A stretch of DNA of 64,000 bases from an uncultured Alistipes sp. (GTDB lineage Bacteria > Bacteroidota > Bacteroidia > Bacteroidales > Rikenellaceae). Shown piece after piece: positions 37,351 through 47,256 of this stretch. The stretch spans positions 1 through 64,000 of the forward strand of contig CAMWTS010000002.1 of the NCBI GenBank assembly GCA_947177225.1, given 5' to 3'. Under the pieces are notes generated by a model that did not search any database, was not told the origin of the DNA, and saw nothing but the letters and a program-made list of their open reading frames with translations. The number at the start of each line of letters is the position of its first letter. Positions within the stretch are counted from its first letter, which is position 1. Made by a program: the position numbers and the translations under genes.

Positions 37351-38382
37351 CTACCCTACCAGATCGGACAGACGTGCCACGGGCGATACGTCGAGCGACG
37401 AAATCTCGCCGGCCATGTAGCGGAAGTAACCCGACATGGCGATCATGGCGGCATTGTCGGTGGTGAACTTCAATTCGGGAAGGAACGTGCGCCAGCCGCG
37501 GCGGCGTCCCGTCTGCTCGATGGCATTGCGCAGACCGGAATTGGCCGATACACCGCCGGCCACGGCGATGTCGCGTATGCCGGTCTCCTTCGAAGCCTTG
37601 ATGAGTTTGTCGAGCAGAATGTCGATGATCGTGCGCTGCAACGAGGCACACAGATCGGCCTTATGCTTCTCCACGAAGTCGGGATCGGCGGCCACGGCAT
37701 CGCGCAGCGTATAGAGAAACGAGGTCTTCAAGCCCGAAAACGAATAGTCGAACCGTCCCTCGACGTGGGGCTTGGCAAACGCGAAGGCCTTGGCGTCGCC
37801 CTCACGGGCAAGACGGTCGATCACCGGACCGCCAGGATATGGCAGACCCATCACTTTGGCACACTTATCGAATGCTTCACCCGCAGCATCGTCTATGGTC
37901 GAGCCGATGATCTCCATTTCGAGAGGCGACGACACCTTGACTATCTGCGTGTGGCCGCCGCTTACGAGCAGACACAGAAACGGAAAATCGGGGTGAGGCA
38001 GTTCGCGATCGGGCAGATCGACGAAGTGAGCGAGGATATGTCCCTGCAAGTGATTGACCTCCACCATCGGTATGTTGTGAGCTATCGACAGACCCTTGGC
38101 GAACGACGTACCCACCAGCAGCGAGCCCAGCAGACCCGGACCGCGAGTGAAGGCTATGGCATCGATCTTGTCGATCGACACTCCGGCCTCCTTCAAGGCC
38201 GTATCCACCACGGGGATAATGTTCTGCTGATGCGCGCGCGAAGCCAGCTCGGGGATCACGCCTCCGTACTTGACATGCACCGCCTGCGAAGCGATCACGT
38301 TCGAGAGCAGCGTGCGATTGCGAATCACGGCGGCCGACGTATCGTCGCACGAGGATTCGATGCCCAGTATTGTTATGTCCAT
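37351..38382 (-). CDS. tsaD: tRNA N6-threonylcarbamoyladenosine transferase TsaD
   Basis: A 343-residue Kae1/TsaD protein. The N-terminal GIESSCDDTSAAVI and the metal-binding histidines in VNHLQGHILAH near residue 110 are diagnostic. The ATPase-like fold continues with GGHTQIV and GGVSANSGLR. It transfers the threonylcarbamoyl group to A37 of ANN-decoding tRNAs, with TsaB and TsaE. It is transcribed divergently from the TamB-type gene. Confidence 0.95.
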   Translation of the reverse strand: MDITILGIESSCDDTSAAVIRNRTLLSNVIASQAVHVKYGGVIPELASRAHQQNIIPVVDTALKEAGVSIDKIDAIAFTRGPGLLGSLLVGTSFAKGLSIAHNIPMVEVNHLQGHILAHFVDLPDRELPHPDFPFLCLLVSGGHTQIVKVSSPLEMEIIGSTIDDAAGEAFDKCAKVMGLPYPGGPVIDRLAREGDAKAFAFAKPHVEGRFDYSFSGLKTSFLYTLRDAVAADPDFVEKHKADLCASLQRTIIDILLDKLIKASKETGIRDIAVAGGVSANSGLRNAIEQTGRRRGWRTFLPELKFTTDNAAMIAMSGYFRYMAGEISSLDVSPVARLSDLVG

Positions 38383-38419
38383 TTTTACTCTAAATTTTCG
38401 GTTTAAATAGAAAATTTGC

Positions 38420-38427
38420 TACTTTTG
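38420..38427 (+). promoter_or_regulatory. -7 box of the TamB-ExbBD-TonB operon
   Basis: TACTTTTG, 32 bases before the ATG of the TamB-type gene. Confidence 0.55.
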
Positions 38428-38459
38428 TAGGTTAAACGCAGCAGGTAAAATTCCATTCC

Positions 38460-41400
38460 ATGCGCAAAGTTATAAAAATATCGGCAAAGGTCGTATCGGC
38501 AATCGTTTTGTTGCTGATATTTTTGCCTGTTTGCGTTACTCTGCTGCTCGACGTACCGGCCATTCAGAACTTCGTGGTCGACAAGGCCATGTCGTTCTTC
38601 TCGCAAAAGTTGGAGACACGCGTCGCGATCGACCGCATCGATCTCGATCTCTTTTCGAAAGTACGGTTGAAAGGGTTCTACGTCGAGGACTACGCCCGCG
38701 ACACACTGCTCTACGTGGGCGAGGTGAAGGGACGATTCACCAGCTTCAACATCAAAAAGACCGGATTGTGCATATCCGAAGCGGAGGCGCGAGATGCCAG
38801 GCTCTACATACGCGAGATGCCCGACGGACAGATGAACATCAAGCAGATCGTCGAACGTCTCACCCGCAAGGACGGCAAGGGCAACTTCAAGATGTATATC
38901 GACCACATACACGTCAACGATCTGACACTGGGCATAGAGCGTCTCGAACACCGCAATCCCCCGTCGGGCATCGACTACTACGACATGCTCATATCGATCG
39001 ACGAGGCCTGCCTGAAAGACTTTGCCGTGGTGCGCAACAAGGTGTGGGGCGACATCATGTCGCTCTCGATGCGCGAAAAGAGCGGCTTCGAAGTCGACGA
39101 TGCCAACGGCTATTTCTTCGTCGACAGAGGAGTGATCCGGCTCGACCGGTTTGCGATAGTCACCGGCCGTTCCAGTCTGTTCATGCCGTCGATGTCGATC
39201 GAGGCCGGCGACTGGGCATGCTACAAACACTTCACCCACGACGTGCGCATGGTAGGCTCGATCGAACGCTCCCGCATATCGAGCTATGATGTGGCCGCAT
39301 TCGCACCTGCCTTGGGCAGCTGGGATATGACGCTCGACGATGTCGACATGTCGCTCGACGGCACGGTCGAGAAACTGAGCGTCAGCATAGACAACCTGCG
39401 CACGGCCGACCACACCTCGCTCAAAGGCCGGTTCTCGGCCGAGGGTCTGCCCGACTACCGCAACGCCACATTCCGCGCTTCGCTCTCGGAGCTGACCTCC
39501 GACAACAAAGACATAAACTCGCTCATCGAGAAGGTGACCGGCAAACAACTTCCGGATAAGGTCGGCGATATCCTCGGCCGCGCCGGACGGCTCTCCCTGA
39601 CGGGAACATTCACCGGACGGCTCGACTCGTTCGGCTCGACGGGCAAGCTGCGCACCACTCGCGGCGGTGCCGATTTCAACGTCGACATGCGACCGTCGGG
39701 ACAGTCGCGCCGCACGCTGCGCGGCCGCGCCTCGGCCACCGATCTCGATCTGGGAGCACTCATCGGCCAGGAGCGCATAGGACGTATCGATGCCACGGCA
39801 TCGGTCGACGGTACCGTATCGCGCAACGGCGTGGAGGCCGATGTCAAAGCCTCGGTCGACCGCTTCACGTTCAACGATTACGGCTACTCGGCCATCACGG
39901 CCGACGGACGCATCGACAACCGCCGTTTCAGCGGTGAGATCAACTCGGCCGACAGCAACATGATGTTCCGCCTCAACGGCATAATCGACATGGAGCGCGC
40001 CATGCCCACCTACGACTTCGAGATGAACCTGCGACATGCCGACCTGCATGCTACGGGTATCAACCGCCGCGATACCACCTCGCTGCTCTCGCTCGACATC
40101 GACGCACACGCATCGGGTCTCTCTATCGACGATCTCGACGGCCGCATAACGCTCTACAACGCCCGCTACGAATACCCCGACGGCGAGATCGCCGCCGACC
40201 GCATATCGCTCGACAGCCGCAACGATGCCGACTCGAAATACATCAAGCTGTCGTCGCAGTTCGTCGATGCCACCTTCGTCAGCAAAACTTCGTACAGCAA
40301 CGTAATGCAGTATCTGGCCAGATGCCTGCACAGCTACATACCGCTGCTGTACGACAATCGCAGCACCAAGCTGCAAAGCAGCAACGACAGACAGACGCTG
40401 GCCGACGACTTCTCGATAGTCAACGTCAACGTCAAGGATATCAACCCGCTGATGAATGCCATAGCCGACGGGTGGCAGATAGCCGAAGGATCGAGCGTGC
40501 AGATGCTCTTCAATCCGGTGAGCAACTCTCTGACGGTGCAGGCTCGCTCGGACTACATCGAGCGCGACATGATGCTGGCCACCAACCTGAGGCTCAACGC
40601 CAACAATCTGAGCGACTCGCTGTCGATGTATCTCAATGCCGACGACCTCTACATCGGCTCGCTGCACATGCCCAACTTCTCCGTCACGGGCGGCGCACAG
40701 CACAGCCGTATCAAACTGACGGCCGGCTTCCGCGACGCACGGCAGCAGCTGTCGGGCATGCTGGGGCTGTCGGCCGGCTTCTCACGCAACGCCGCTTCTG
40801 GCAAACACGACATACATATCGACGTGGCACCCTCGACCATCACCACGCGCGACAAGACATGGAAGATATTCTCGCGCGGAATCGACATCGAGTCCGACCG
40901 CATCGCAATCGACTCATTCAGCGTGATCGATGCCGGCGAGCAGATGGTCGTCGACGGCATAGCCTCGCGCTCGCGGCAGGACTCGCTGGAACTGACGCTG
41001 CGCAACTTCGACATATCTCCGCTGGCCAAGATCGTCGAGAGATGGGGCTACCGCGTCGAAGGCCGCACCAACGGTCACGCCACCGTCAAGTCGGCACTGC
41101 ATGCCGGCGAGATCACTGCCGACATCGATCTGGACGACATTCGCGTCAACGACTTGCAGGCTCCGCCCACACGTCTCACCTCGAAATGGGACTTCGAGCA
41201 GAACCGCGCCCGCATCATCATCAGCGACCGGCAGAGAGGCGACACGATCATACGGGGTTACTACCAGCCCTCGCGCAACCGCTATTTCGCACGCGCACGC
41301 CTGGACAACATGCCGCTGTCGCTCATATCGCCGTTCCTGCAAGGCGTGGTATCGGAGACGGAGGGAACGGCCGACATAGATGTCAACATCTTGGGCGAAG

Positions 41401-43052
41401 GACGCAAGGCGTCGCTCAACGGCGACATACATGTCGATTCGCTCTCGACCAAGGTCGACTTCACGCAGACGCGCTATCACCTTTCCGATGCCGATCTGAG
41501 AGTGGCCGACAACCACATCTACGCCGAGCGCATTCCGATCTTCGACCAGGAGAACAATCGCGGCACCTATACGATGGATCTGAGTCTGGAACACCTCTCC
41601 AACATCACCTACAATATCCGTCTCGACATCGACAAAATGCTGGTGCTCGACACCGATGCCGACGACAACGACCTGTTCTACGGCCACGTCTATGCCTCGG
41701 GCGACGCCTCCTTCCGCGGCGACAAACGAGGATTGAAGATGAACATCGAGGCAACGAGCGAGGACAACTCCACCTTCTTCATGCCGTTGGCCGGCAAGAG
41801 CGACGTGTCGTATGCCGACTTCGTGAAGTTCGAATCGGCGCAGGCTCCGGTCGACACCACCAGCTACCTCATACGCCGCAAGATGGCCTTCGAGCGCAAG
41901 CACCGTCAAGCCGCGTCGGCAAGCAGCATAATGGATATCGACCTGATATGCAACGTGCGTCCCAACACAGAGATACAGCTCGTGATCGACCCGACCGTAG
42001 GCGACATAATCAAGGCTCGCGGCGAGGGACAGCTCAGCATGCGCATCGTGCCCAAGACCAACGTATTCGAGATGTTCGGCGACTACACCATCAACGAGGG
42101 TAGTTATCTGTTCACGCTGCAAAATATCTGGACCAAGAAATTCGTTATAGCACCGGGATCGAGCATACACTGGACGGGCGACCCGCTCGGTGCGCGCCTC
42201 AACATCGATGCGGTCTACAACCTCAAAGCCTCGTTGCAGCCGCTCTTGGAGGGCATGAGCAACAACAACTACACACGCGCCGTACCGGTGGAGTGTTACA
42301 TAAAGCTCACCGACGAATTGATGTCGCCCACGGTCACCTTCGACATAAAGGTGCCCAACCTCGACCCTGAAATACAGTCGATAGTGCAGAGTCTGCTCAC
42401 CTCGCAACAGGATATCGCCACCCAGATGTTCTGGCTGCTGATGGCCAACTCGTTCAATGCCGAGAACAACAGCGGCATCGGAGCCAACGTCTCGGCCACC
42501 ACGGGCTTCGAGCTGCTGTCGAATCAGCTGAGCAACTGGTTGTCGGGCGACAACTACAACATTATATTCCGCTATCGCCCCAAGTCGAACACCACCAGCG
42601 ACGAGGTCGATTTCGGATTTTCGAAGAGCTGGATCGACAACCGTCTGACGGTGGAGTTGGAGGGCAACTACATGGTCGACAACACGTCGAAGGTTACAGA
42701 AAACGCCTCCAACCTCATGGGCGAGGCCTACATAACGTGGCTCATCGACAAGGGCGGCAACTTCAAGTTCCGCGGCTTCACGCAGACCATCGACCGCTAC
42801 GACGAGAACCAGGGTCTGCAAGAGACCGGCATAGGCTTCTATTACAGCGAGAACTTCAACACCTTCAAGGAGCTGGCCGAGAGCATACGCAATCGCTTCT
42901 CCAACGAGGAGCGACGCCGCAAGCGCATCGAACGCCGCACGGCACGCAAGCAGCAGAAGAGTGCGGAAGCGGCCGGTGCCTCCTCCGGCAATACTGAGGG
43001 CACGACACCGGAAACAGCCCCGAAGAGCGGCGAAACCGGAAATAACGAATAA
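38460..43052 (+). CDS. TamB-type translocation and assembly module protein
   Basis: A 1530-residue AsmA/TamB-like protein. An N-terminal transmembrane anchor (about residues 10-32) is followed by about 1100 residues of repetitive beta structure. The C-terminal TamB (DUF490) domain is in the last 350 residues, with INEGSYLFTLQNIWTKKFVI near residue 1210. A charged tail rich in Arg, Lys and Glu ends the protein. Such proteins form a hydrophobic groove across the periplasm and move phospholipids or assist outer-membrane protein assembly. The next gene starts 27 bases downstream and encodes ExbB. Confidence 0.88.
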   Translation: MRKVIKISAKVVSAIVLLLIFLPVCVTLLLDVPAIQNFVVDKAMSFFSQKLETRVAIDRIDLDLFSKVRLKGFYVEDYARDTLLYVGEVKGRFTSFNIKKTGLCISEAEARDARLYIREMPDGQMNIKQIVERLTRKDGKGNFKMYIDHIHVNDLTLGIERLEHRNPPSGIDYYDMLISIDEACLKDFAVVRNKVWGDIMSLSMREKSGFEVDDANGYFFVDRGVIRLDRFAIVTGRSSLFMPSMSIEAGDWACYKHFTHDVRMVGSIERSRISSYDVAAFAPALGSWDMTLDDVDMSLDGTVEKLSVSIDNLRTADHTSLKGRFSAEGLPDYRNATFRASLSELTSDNKDINSLIEKVTGKQLPDKVGDILGRAGRLSLTGTFTGRLDSFGSTGKLRTTRGGADFNVDMRPSGQSRRTLRGRASATDLDLGALIGQERIGRIDATASVDGTVSRNGVEADVKASVDRFTFNDYGYSAITADGRIDNRRFSGEINSADSNMMFRLNGIIDMERAMPTYDFEMNLRHADLHATGINRRDTTSLLSLDIDAHASGLSIDDLDGRITLYNARYEYPDGEIAADRISLDSRNDADSKYIKLSSQFVDATFVSKTSYSNVMQYLARCLHSYIPLLYDNRSTKLQSSNDRQTLADDFSIVNVNVKDINPLMNAIADGWQIAEGSSVQMLFNPVSNSLTVQARSDYIERDMMLATNLRLNANNLSDSLSMYLNADDLYIGSLHMPNFSVTGGAQHSRIKLTAGFRDARQQLSGMLGLSAGFSRNAASGKHDIHIDVAPSTITTRDKTWKIFSRGIDIESDRIAIDSFSVIDAGEQMVVDGIASRSRQDSLELTLRNFDISPLAKIVERWGYRVEGRTNGHATVKSALHAGEITADIDLDDIRVNDLQAPPTRLTSKWDFEQNRARIIISDRQRGDTIIRGYYQPSRNRYFARARLDNMPLSLISPFLQGVVSETEGTADIDVNILGEGRKASLNGDIHVDSLSTKVDFTQTRYHLSDADLRVADNHIYAERIPIFDQENNRGTYTMDLSLEHLSNITYNIRLDIDKMLVLDTDADDNDLFYGHVYASGDASFRGDKRGLKMNIEATSEDNSTFFMPLAGKSDVSYADFVKFESAQAPVDTTSYLIRRKMAFERKHRQAASASSIMDIDLICNVRPNTEIQLVIDPTVGDIIKARGEGQLSMRIVPKTNVFEMFGDYTINEGSYLFTLQNIWTKKFVIAPGSSIHWTGDPLGARLNIDAVYNLKASLQPLLEGMSNNNYTRAVPVECYIKLTDELMSPTVTFDIKVPNLDPEIQSIVQSLLTSQQDIATQMFWLLMANSFNAENNSGIGANVSATTGFELLSNQLSNWLSGDNYNIIFRYRPKSNTTSDEVDFGFSKSWIDNRLTVELEGNYMVDNTSKVTENASNLMGEAYITWLIDKGGNFKFRGFTQTIDRYDENQGLQETGIGFYYSENFNTFKELAESIRNRFSNEERRRKRIERRTARKQQKSAEAAGASSGNTEGTTPETAPKSGETGNNE

Positions 43053-43079
43053 ATTTGAAAAAACTTAAATAAAAGAACT

Positions 43080-43841
43080 ATGATTAATCTGATGATTCCC
43101 GCACAAGATGCGGTAGCGGAGACGACTTCCGCAACAGGCGAGATGCTCGCCGACATGAACGACGCTATGACAACCGGACTGAGCGAAGCGGCCGCACCCG
43201 CAGCCGATACGGTTTCCATCGGCTTCTGGGAACTCTTCGCCGGAGGCGGCTGGCTTATGTGGGTGCTGGTGGCTCTGGCCGGAGTCATGGTCTTCATCTT
43301 CGTCGAGCGGTTCGTCGCCATGCGCAAGGCCACGCAAATCGACAACAACTTCATGGATCGCATACGCGACTATATCTGGGAGGGCAAGATAGGCTCGGCC
43401 ATCGACCTCTGCCGCCGCACCGACTCGCCCGTGGCACGCATGATCGAGAAGGGCATCGAGCGCATAGGCCGCCCCATGAGCGACATTCAGACCTCGATAG
43501 AGAATGTGGCCAACCTCGAAGTGGCCAAGCTCGAAAAGGGACTGCCCACACTGGCCACCATATCGGGCGGCGCGCCGATGATCGGTTTCCTCGGTACGGT
43601 AGTAGGTATGGTTCAGGTATTCATCTCGATGTCGGCCAACTCTACCGGAGGCGTCAACATCGGCGACCTGTCGGCCGGTATGTATGTGGCGATGGTGACC
43701 ACTGTCGGCGGTCTTATCGTCGGTATCCCCGCATATTTCGCCCACAACTATCTGGTGGCACGCATCGAAAAGCTCGTATTCCAGATGGAGGCCACTTCGA
43801 TAGCATTTATGGACATTCTGAATCAACCCGTACAAAAATAG
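43080..43841 (+). CDS. exbB: ExbB/TolQ/MotA-family proton channel
   Basis: A 253-residue inner-membrane protein. A long N-terminal region precedes the first helix (LMWVLVALAGVMVFIFVERF near residue 60). The last two helices contain the conserved MIGFLGTVVGMVQVF and the MYVAMVTTVGGLIVGIPAYF segment. It forms the pentameric channel of the Ton or Tol motor. The next gene is exbD, nine bases downstream. It probably powers TonB-dependent receptors such as the SusC protein in this window, although several Ton systems usually coexist. Confidence 0.92.
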   Translation: MINLMIPAQDAVAETTSATGEMLADMNDAMTTGLSEAAAPAADTVSIGFWELFAGGGWLMWVLVALAGVMVFIFVERFVAMRKATQIDNNFMDRIRDYIWEGKIGSAIDLCRRTDSPVARMIEKGIERIGRPMSDIQTSIENVANLEVAKLEKGLPTLATISGGAPMIGFLGTVVGMVQVFISMSANSTGGVNIGDLSAGMYVAMVTTVGGLIVGIPAYFAHNYLVARIEKLVFQMEATSIAFMDILNQPVQK

Positions 43842-43850
43842 TCTCCGACG

Positions 43851-44291
43851 ATGGCAATCAAACGTAATTCGAAGGTAAGCACGCAGTTCTCGTCATCGTC
43901 GATGACCGACCTGGTGTTCCTTTTGTTGATATTCATGGTACTGGCCACGACGATGATAAACCCGAACAACGCCGTGCGTCTGACCCTGCCCTCGTCGTCG
44001 TCAGCCGAGGGTGACCCGTCGATAATATCGCTCGCCATCGTCCCGTCGGACGATGCCGTCTCGCCATATGTCTACACGATCAACGGCAGCGAGGAGTATC
44101 GCACCATCGATCAGGTCGGCACGGCTCTGGCCATGCACTACGCCGAGTATGCCGAACTGCCCGAAGAGGAGCGACCCTACATATCGCTGCGCTGCGACGA
44201 GAAGGTGACGGTCGATGCTCTGATAGAGGTCGTCGACCTCACGCGCGAGAACAAGTATAAGATGGTGGTGGCGACCAAACAGAAACAGTAG
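43851..44291 (+). CDS. exbD: ExbD/TolR-family protein
   Basis: A 146-residue protein with a cytoplasmic start, one transmembrane helix (DLVFLLLIFMVLATTMI, residues 22-38) whose leading Asp is the expected proton carrier, and a periplasmic ExbD domain. It partners ExbB in the motor. It overlaps no neighbour and lies between exbB and tonB with gaps of nine and six bases. Confidence 0.92.
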   Translation: MAIKRNSKVSTQFSSSSMTDLVFLLLIFMVLATTMINPNNAVRLTLPSSSSAEGDPSIISLAIVPSDDAVSPYVYTINGSEEYRTIDQVGTALAMHYAEYAELPEEERPYISLRCDEKVTVDALIEVVDLTRENKYKMVVATKQKQ

Positions 44292-44297
44292 TCCGCA

Positions 44298-45020
44298 ATG
44301 GAGTATTACGATCCGATAGATCGCTCATCGAAGCGTATAGCCGCCATGGCTCTCGTGGCGGTGATGGCTGCGTGGGTGGCGGTCATGTATCTTTCGAGCG
44401 TGGAGATCGCCCCGCGGCCGGAGGAGCCGCCGCTCGTGCTGGTCGAGATCGTGGAGTTGCCCGAGCAGGAGCCTATCGAGAAAAAACCTCGCTCGGCCGT
44501 GCGCAGCTCCGTCGAACCCGATACCCGTACCAGCCGCAATCGCGCACATGAAACACCCTCACCCAAAGAGAGTTCAGCCGAGGCCGAAGGCGAAGCGGAG
44601 AAGACGCAGACAATCAATCAGCAGGCACTCTTCCGCCCCGTGACCGGCACTCCCGAAGAGAGCGTGCCCACCGGCAACCGCCTGGCACCGGAAGGCGAGC
44701 AGGAGAGCCATCACGGCGAGGGACGCGGATACAACCTCTCGGGCAGCGACCAGCTCGATGCCGGGTTGCAGGGACGCGGACTGAGAGAGGCTCTGCCACG
44801 ACCGCGCACCGATTACAACACATCGGGCAAGGTCGTTATCTACGTGACGGTCGATGCCGGCGGCAATGTCACATCTGCCGAATTCCGGCAGACGGGCTCG
44901 ACCACCAACGACCGCACGCTCATAGATCTTGCACTCGAAGCGGCACGCAAGGCCAAGTTCAACCGCAGCAGCAAGTTCACCGAGGGCGGTACGATAACCT
45001 ACAAATTCAACCTCAACTGA
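44298..45020 (+). CDS. TonB-family energy transducer
   Basis: A 240-residue protein with an N-terminal transmembrane helix (AAMALVAVMAAWVAVMYL), a Glu/Pro-rich periplasmic linker, and a C-terminal TonB-like domain with GKVVIYVTVDAGGNVTSAEF and a final strand ITYKFNLN. It links the ExbBD motor to outer-membrane receptors. The linker contains fewer Pro-Lys repeats than E. coli TonB. It starts six bases after exbD. Confidence 0.87.
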   Translation: MEYYDPIDRSSKRIAAMALVAVMAAWVAVMYLSSVEIAPRPEEPPLVLVEIVELPEQEPIEKKPRSAVRSSVEPDTRTSRNRAHETPSPKESSAEAEGEAEKTQTINQQALFRPVTGTPEESVPTGNRLAPEGEQESHHGEGRGYNLSGSDQLDAGLQGRGLREALPRPRTDYNTSGKVVIYVTVDAGGNVTSAEFRQTGSTTNDRTLIDLALEAARKAKFNRSSKFTEGGTITYKFNLN

Positions 45021-45021
45021 T

Positions 45022-45435
45022 ATGCGACTTCTGTTCAACACGGCAGCAGCCATCTGCATCGCCATTGCGACCGTCATGCCGGCGCAGGCTGTCACCCGCA
45101 GCGACGAGCCCGTGCAGGGTGCCCGCATTCGCTTCGAGCAGCCGTTCGTCGATCTGGGAGAGATAGCGGCCGACGCGCCCAAGCGCACCGTCGATCTCAC
45201 CTATCTCAACGACGGCACCGTTCCGCTTGTCATCACCGAGACACGCACGGGTTGCTCGTGCGTCGCAGCCGCCTACAAGCGCGGCAAGGTGATGCCGGGC
45301 GAGCACGGCACAGTCACCGTAACGCTCGATCCGGCCAAGGCACCAGAGGGCAAGTTCTTCCGCGTGATACAGATATTCTCCAACTCCGCGACCGGAGTTG
45401 CCCGTATCACCATCAAGGCCGAGATAACGAAGTGA
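45022..45435 (+). CDS. DUF1573-type secreted protein
   Basis: A 137-residue protein with a signal peptide (cleavage near residue 25) and one immunoglobulin-like DUF1573 domain: FVDLGEIAADAPKRTVDLTY and the TRTGCSCVAA segment with its Cys-Ser-Cys are typical. Its role is unknown; such proteins are common in Bacteroidetes envelopes. It starts one base after the tonB stop, so it belongs to the TamB-ExbBD-TonB operon. Confidence 0.85.
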   Translation: MRLLFNTAAAICIAIATVMPAQAVTRSDEPVQGARIRFEQPFVDLGEIAADAPKRTVDLTYLNDGTVPLVITETRTGCSCVAAAYKRGKVMPGEHGTVTVTLDPAKAPEGKFFRVIQIFSNSATGVARITIKAEITK

Positions 45436-45462
45436 TCGCCGGGCTATATGCCCGACGATCAC
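45432..45462. terminator. Hairpin across the two convergent stop codons
   Basis: GTGATCG-CGGGC / GCCCG-CGATCAC with one mismatch and a five-base loop spans the stop codons of both convergent genes. There is no T run, so its strength as a terminator is uncertain. Confidence 0.5.
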
Positions 45463-46148
45463 AACTCGCCCAGAATATGAAATTCGATTCCCACCGAAAG
45501 GCCTATATAATCTCCCGGTGAAAGATAACGATTCGTAATGCGGCTTATCAGATACAGGTCGCACGTATTGGCCTCCCAAAAGAGCGATATATCGCGCAGA
45601 GCACCGCACCGGTGCAGATGCAGACGGAAGTTCTGCCCGATGAAGATATGGGCGCGCACCTTGGTCGAAAAGCCGTAATACCCTTTGGGATAGCGCGACG
45701 GCTCGCGCAGCCAGAACTCATCGGCGATAACCGAGTTGAGATATATTCCGCACTTGAAAGGCTCTATCGAAAACCTGTCGACACACCGTATGCTCCAAGG
45801 CACATAACTCTGCTTGACGGTGGCGGTCACATAGGTGCGGTCGATGCAGGAGGCGGGAACAAACCCGACGAACAGATCGGTAGCCCACTCTCCGCGGCGG
45901 CCATACTCCCAGCCTGCGCCGACCGAGAACATACCCATGCCGCCGGCATACTGAATGCTCGCACGCGTGGGCAGCAGTCTCAGCCAACCGTCATAACCCT
46001 CGTCGCGACGCACGTCCCACTGCCGCCGAATGACGCAATCGGCTATCGCCGCATCGTCTCCGTCCACTCGCTGCGCCGCAGCCGCGACACCAGGCAGCAT
46101 TGCAGCGACAGCCGCAACCATACTAATAATATACAATCTCCACTTCAT
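45459..46148 (-). CDS. Putative outer-membrane beta-barrel protein
   Basis: A 229-residue protein that I do not recognise by name. It has a signal peptide (MKWRLYIISMVAAVAAMLP onward) and alternating beta strands with aromatic girdles, for example MFSVGAGWEYGRRGEWATDL and the final strand GLSVGIEFHIL. This suggests a small outer-membrane barrel. The ATG at 46148 (or 46154) is chosen for the signal peptide; it overlaps the end of the upstream phosphoesterase gene by about 26 bases, which suggests translational coupling. Confidence 0.65.
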   Translation of the reverse strand: MKWRLYIISMVAAVAAMLPGVAAAAQRVDGDDAAIADCVIRRQWDVRRDEGYDGWLRLLPTRASIQYAGGMGMFSVGAGWEYGRRGEWATDLFVGFVPASCIDRTYVTATVKQSYVPWSIRCVDRFSIEPFKCGIYLNSVIADEFWLREPSRYPKGYYGFSTKVRAHIFIGQNFRLHLHRCGALRDISLFWEANTCDLYLISRITNRYLSPGDYIGLSVGIEFHILGEL

Positions 46149-46950
46149 AGCCATTGCTGTCGAGCGTAAACACATAATAAATGCGCTTGCCGATATTTGG
46201 GGCTCCGTAATAGATCACGCCGTCGCCGAACAGATCGCCCTGCGCCAGAGAGTGATTATGACCGTAGAGGCAGAACCGTATCGATGGAAAAGCGAGAGCG
46301 TAACGCTCCAAATCCCACGCCACGTCGTTGTTGAACTCCTCGGCAAACGGAGGCACATGCATAGCCATCACCGTCGAGCAGATGTCGGGCGCAAGCAGGC
46401 GCAACTCCTGCTCGACAAAACCCAAGTCGGGGACTCCGGGCGCAAACTCCACCTCCAAGGCATTGGTATCTAAACATATGAAACGCGTATGCGCAGCCGT
46501 GAACGCGAAATTGCAGTCGCCGAATATTTTGGCATATACCCTCTCGCCCGTACCCAAATAGTCGTGATTGCCCAGCAGCACGACATATGGGCACAGCAGA
46601 CGGTTGAATATGTCGCGCTGCATCTCGAACTCGTGCCGCAATCCGAAATCGGAGATATCGCCGCCATGAATCACGAAATCTATGTCGCCTCGCCGGTTGA
46701 TATCGGCCACAGCATCTGCCGCCTCATCGTACCAGCGTTGCGTATCGCTCAGAAATGCAAACCGCACGCTCGCAGCATCGGCATGACGGCTCTCTATCAG
46801 AGCAATGTTCCTGGCATTGATGCCCGTCTCACCCTCTACCGAAGTGGCATAGGGGTGATATTCGAAGGCCGAACACGCCACCGCAAGCCATGCCGCAGGC
46901 AGCAGCAACAGATATCGCAGATGTCCTGTATTTTGTTCGAATAGTCGCAT
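46123..46950 (-). CDS. Calcineurin-like phosphoesterase lipoprotein
   Basis: A 275-residue lipoprotein (AVACSA lipobox near residue 26). The catalytic motifs are complete except for a D-x-Q first motif (LSDTQRW): GGDISD, GNHDYL, the histidine in AMHVPPF and GHNH in LYGHNHSL. It resembles secreted phosphoesterases of unknown substrate. ATG at 46950 is preferred to a GTG at 46956. Its promoter is at 46980-46987. The barrel protein gene overlaps its end. Confidence 0.82.
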   Translation of the reverse strand: MRLFEQNTGHLRYLLLLPAAWLAVACSAFEYHPYATSVEGETGINARNIALIESRHADAASVRFAFLSDTQRWYDEAADAVADINRRGDIDFVIHGGDISDFGLRHEFEMQRDIFNRLLCPYVVLLGNHDYLGTGERVYAKIFGDCNFAFTAAHTRFICLDTNALEVEFAPGVPDLGFVEQELRLLAPDICSTVMAMHVPPFAEEFNNDVAWDLERYALAFPSIRFCLYGHNHSLAQGDLFGDGVIYYGAPNIGKRIYYVFTLDSNGYEVEIVYY

Positions 46951-46979
46951 ATACACTTAATTACAAATAGTTTGCGTGG

Positions 46980-46987
46980 CAAATATA
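46980..46987 (-). promoter_or_regulatory. -7 box of the phosphoesterase lipoprotein gene
   Basis: Minus-strand TATATTTG, 29 bases before the ATG. Confidence 0.6.
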
Positions 46988-47143
46988 TTCTGTTTTCGCC
47001 TCATGTGCAGAGTGCAAAAGCCATACAAAATAGCCGATTCGGGAACTCGCAGACAAATCAAACAACAATGGCGAAACAATGGCTAAATATTCGAAATTTC
47101 GCAATATACGTCGTATTCAAGAACAACGCCACCTATTTTTAAC

Positions 47144-47151
47144 TACCTTTG
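47144..47151 (+). promoter_or_regulatory. -7 box of the nitronate monooxygenase gene
   Basis: TACCTTTG, about 105 bases before the ATG. Confidence 0.5.
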
Positions 47152-47256
47152 TCTCGAACACATTAAATAATGCACCGCCTCTTCGAGAGACCGGAGGCAG
47201 ATCCCAACTCATCGGAACTGCCCCCAAACAAGAAAAGGTGAATAAACAAAGAACGA

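Larger units (their letters stand above)
46951..47256. other. 306-base divergent intergenic region
   Basis: It contains a minus-strand -7 box at 46980-46987 and a plus-strand -7 box at 47144-47151. Nothing else is recognisable; no coding region is convincing. Confidence 0.6.
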
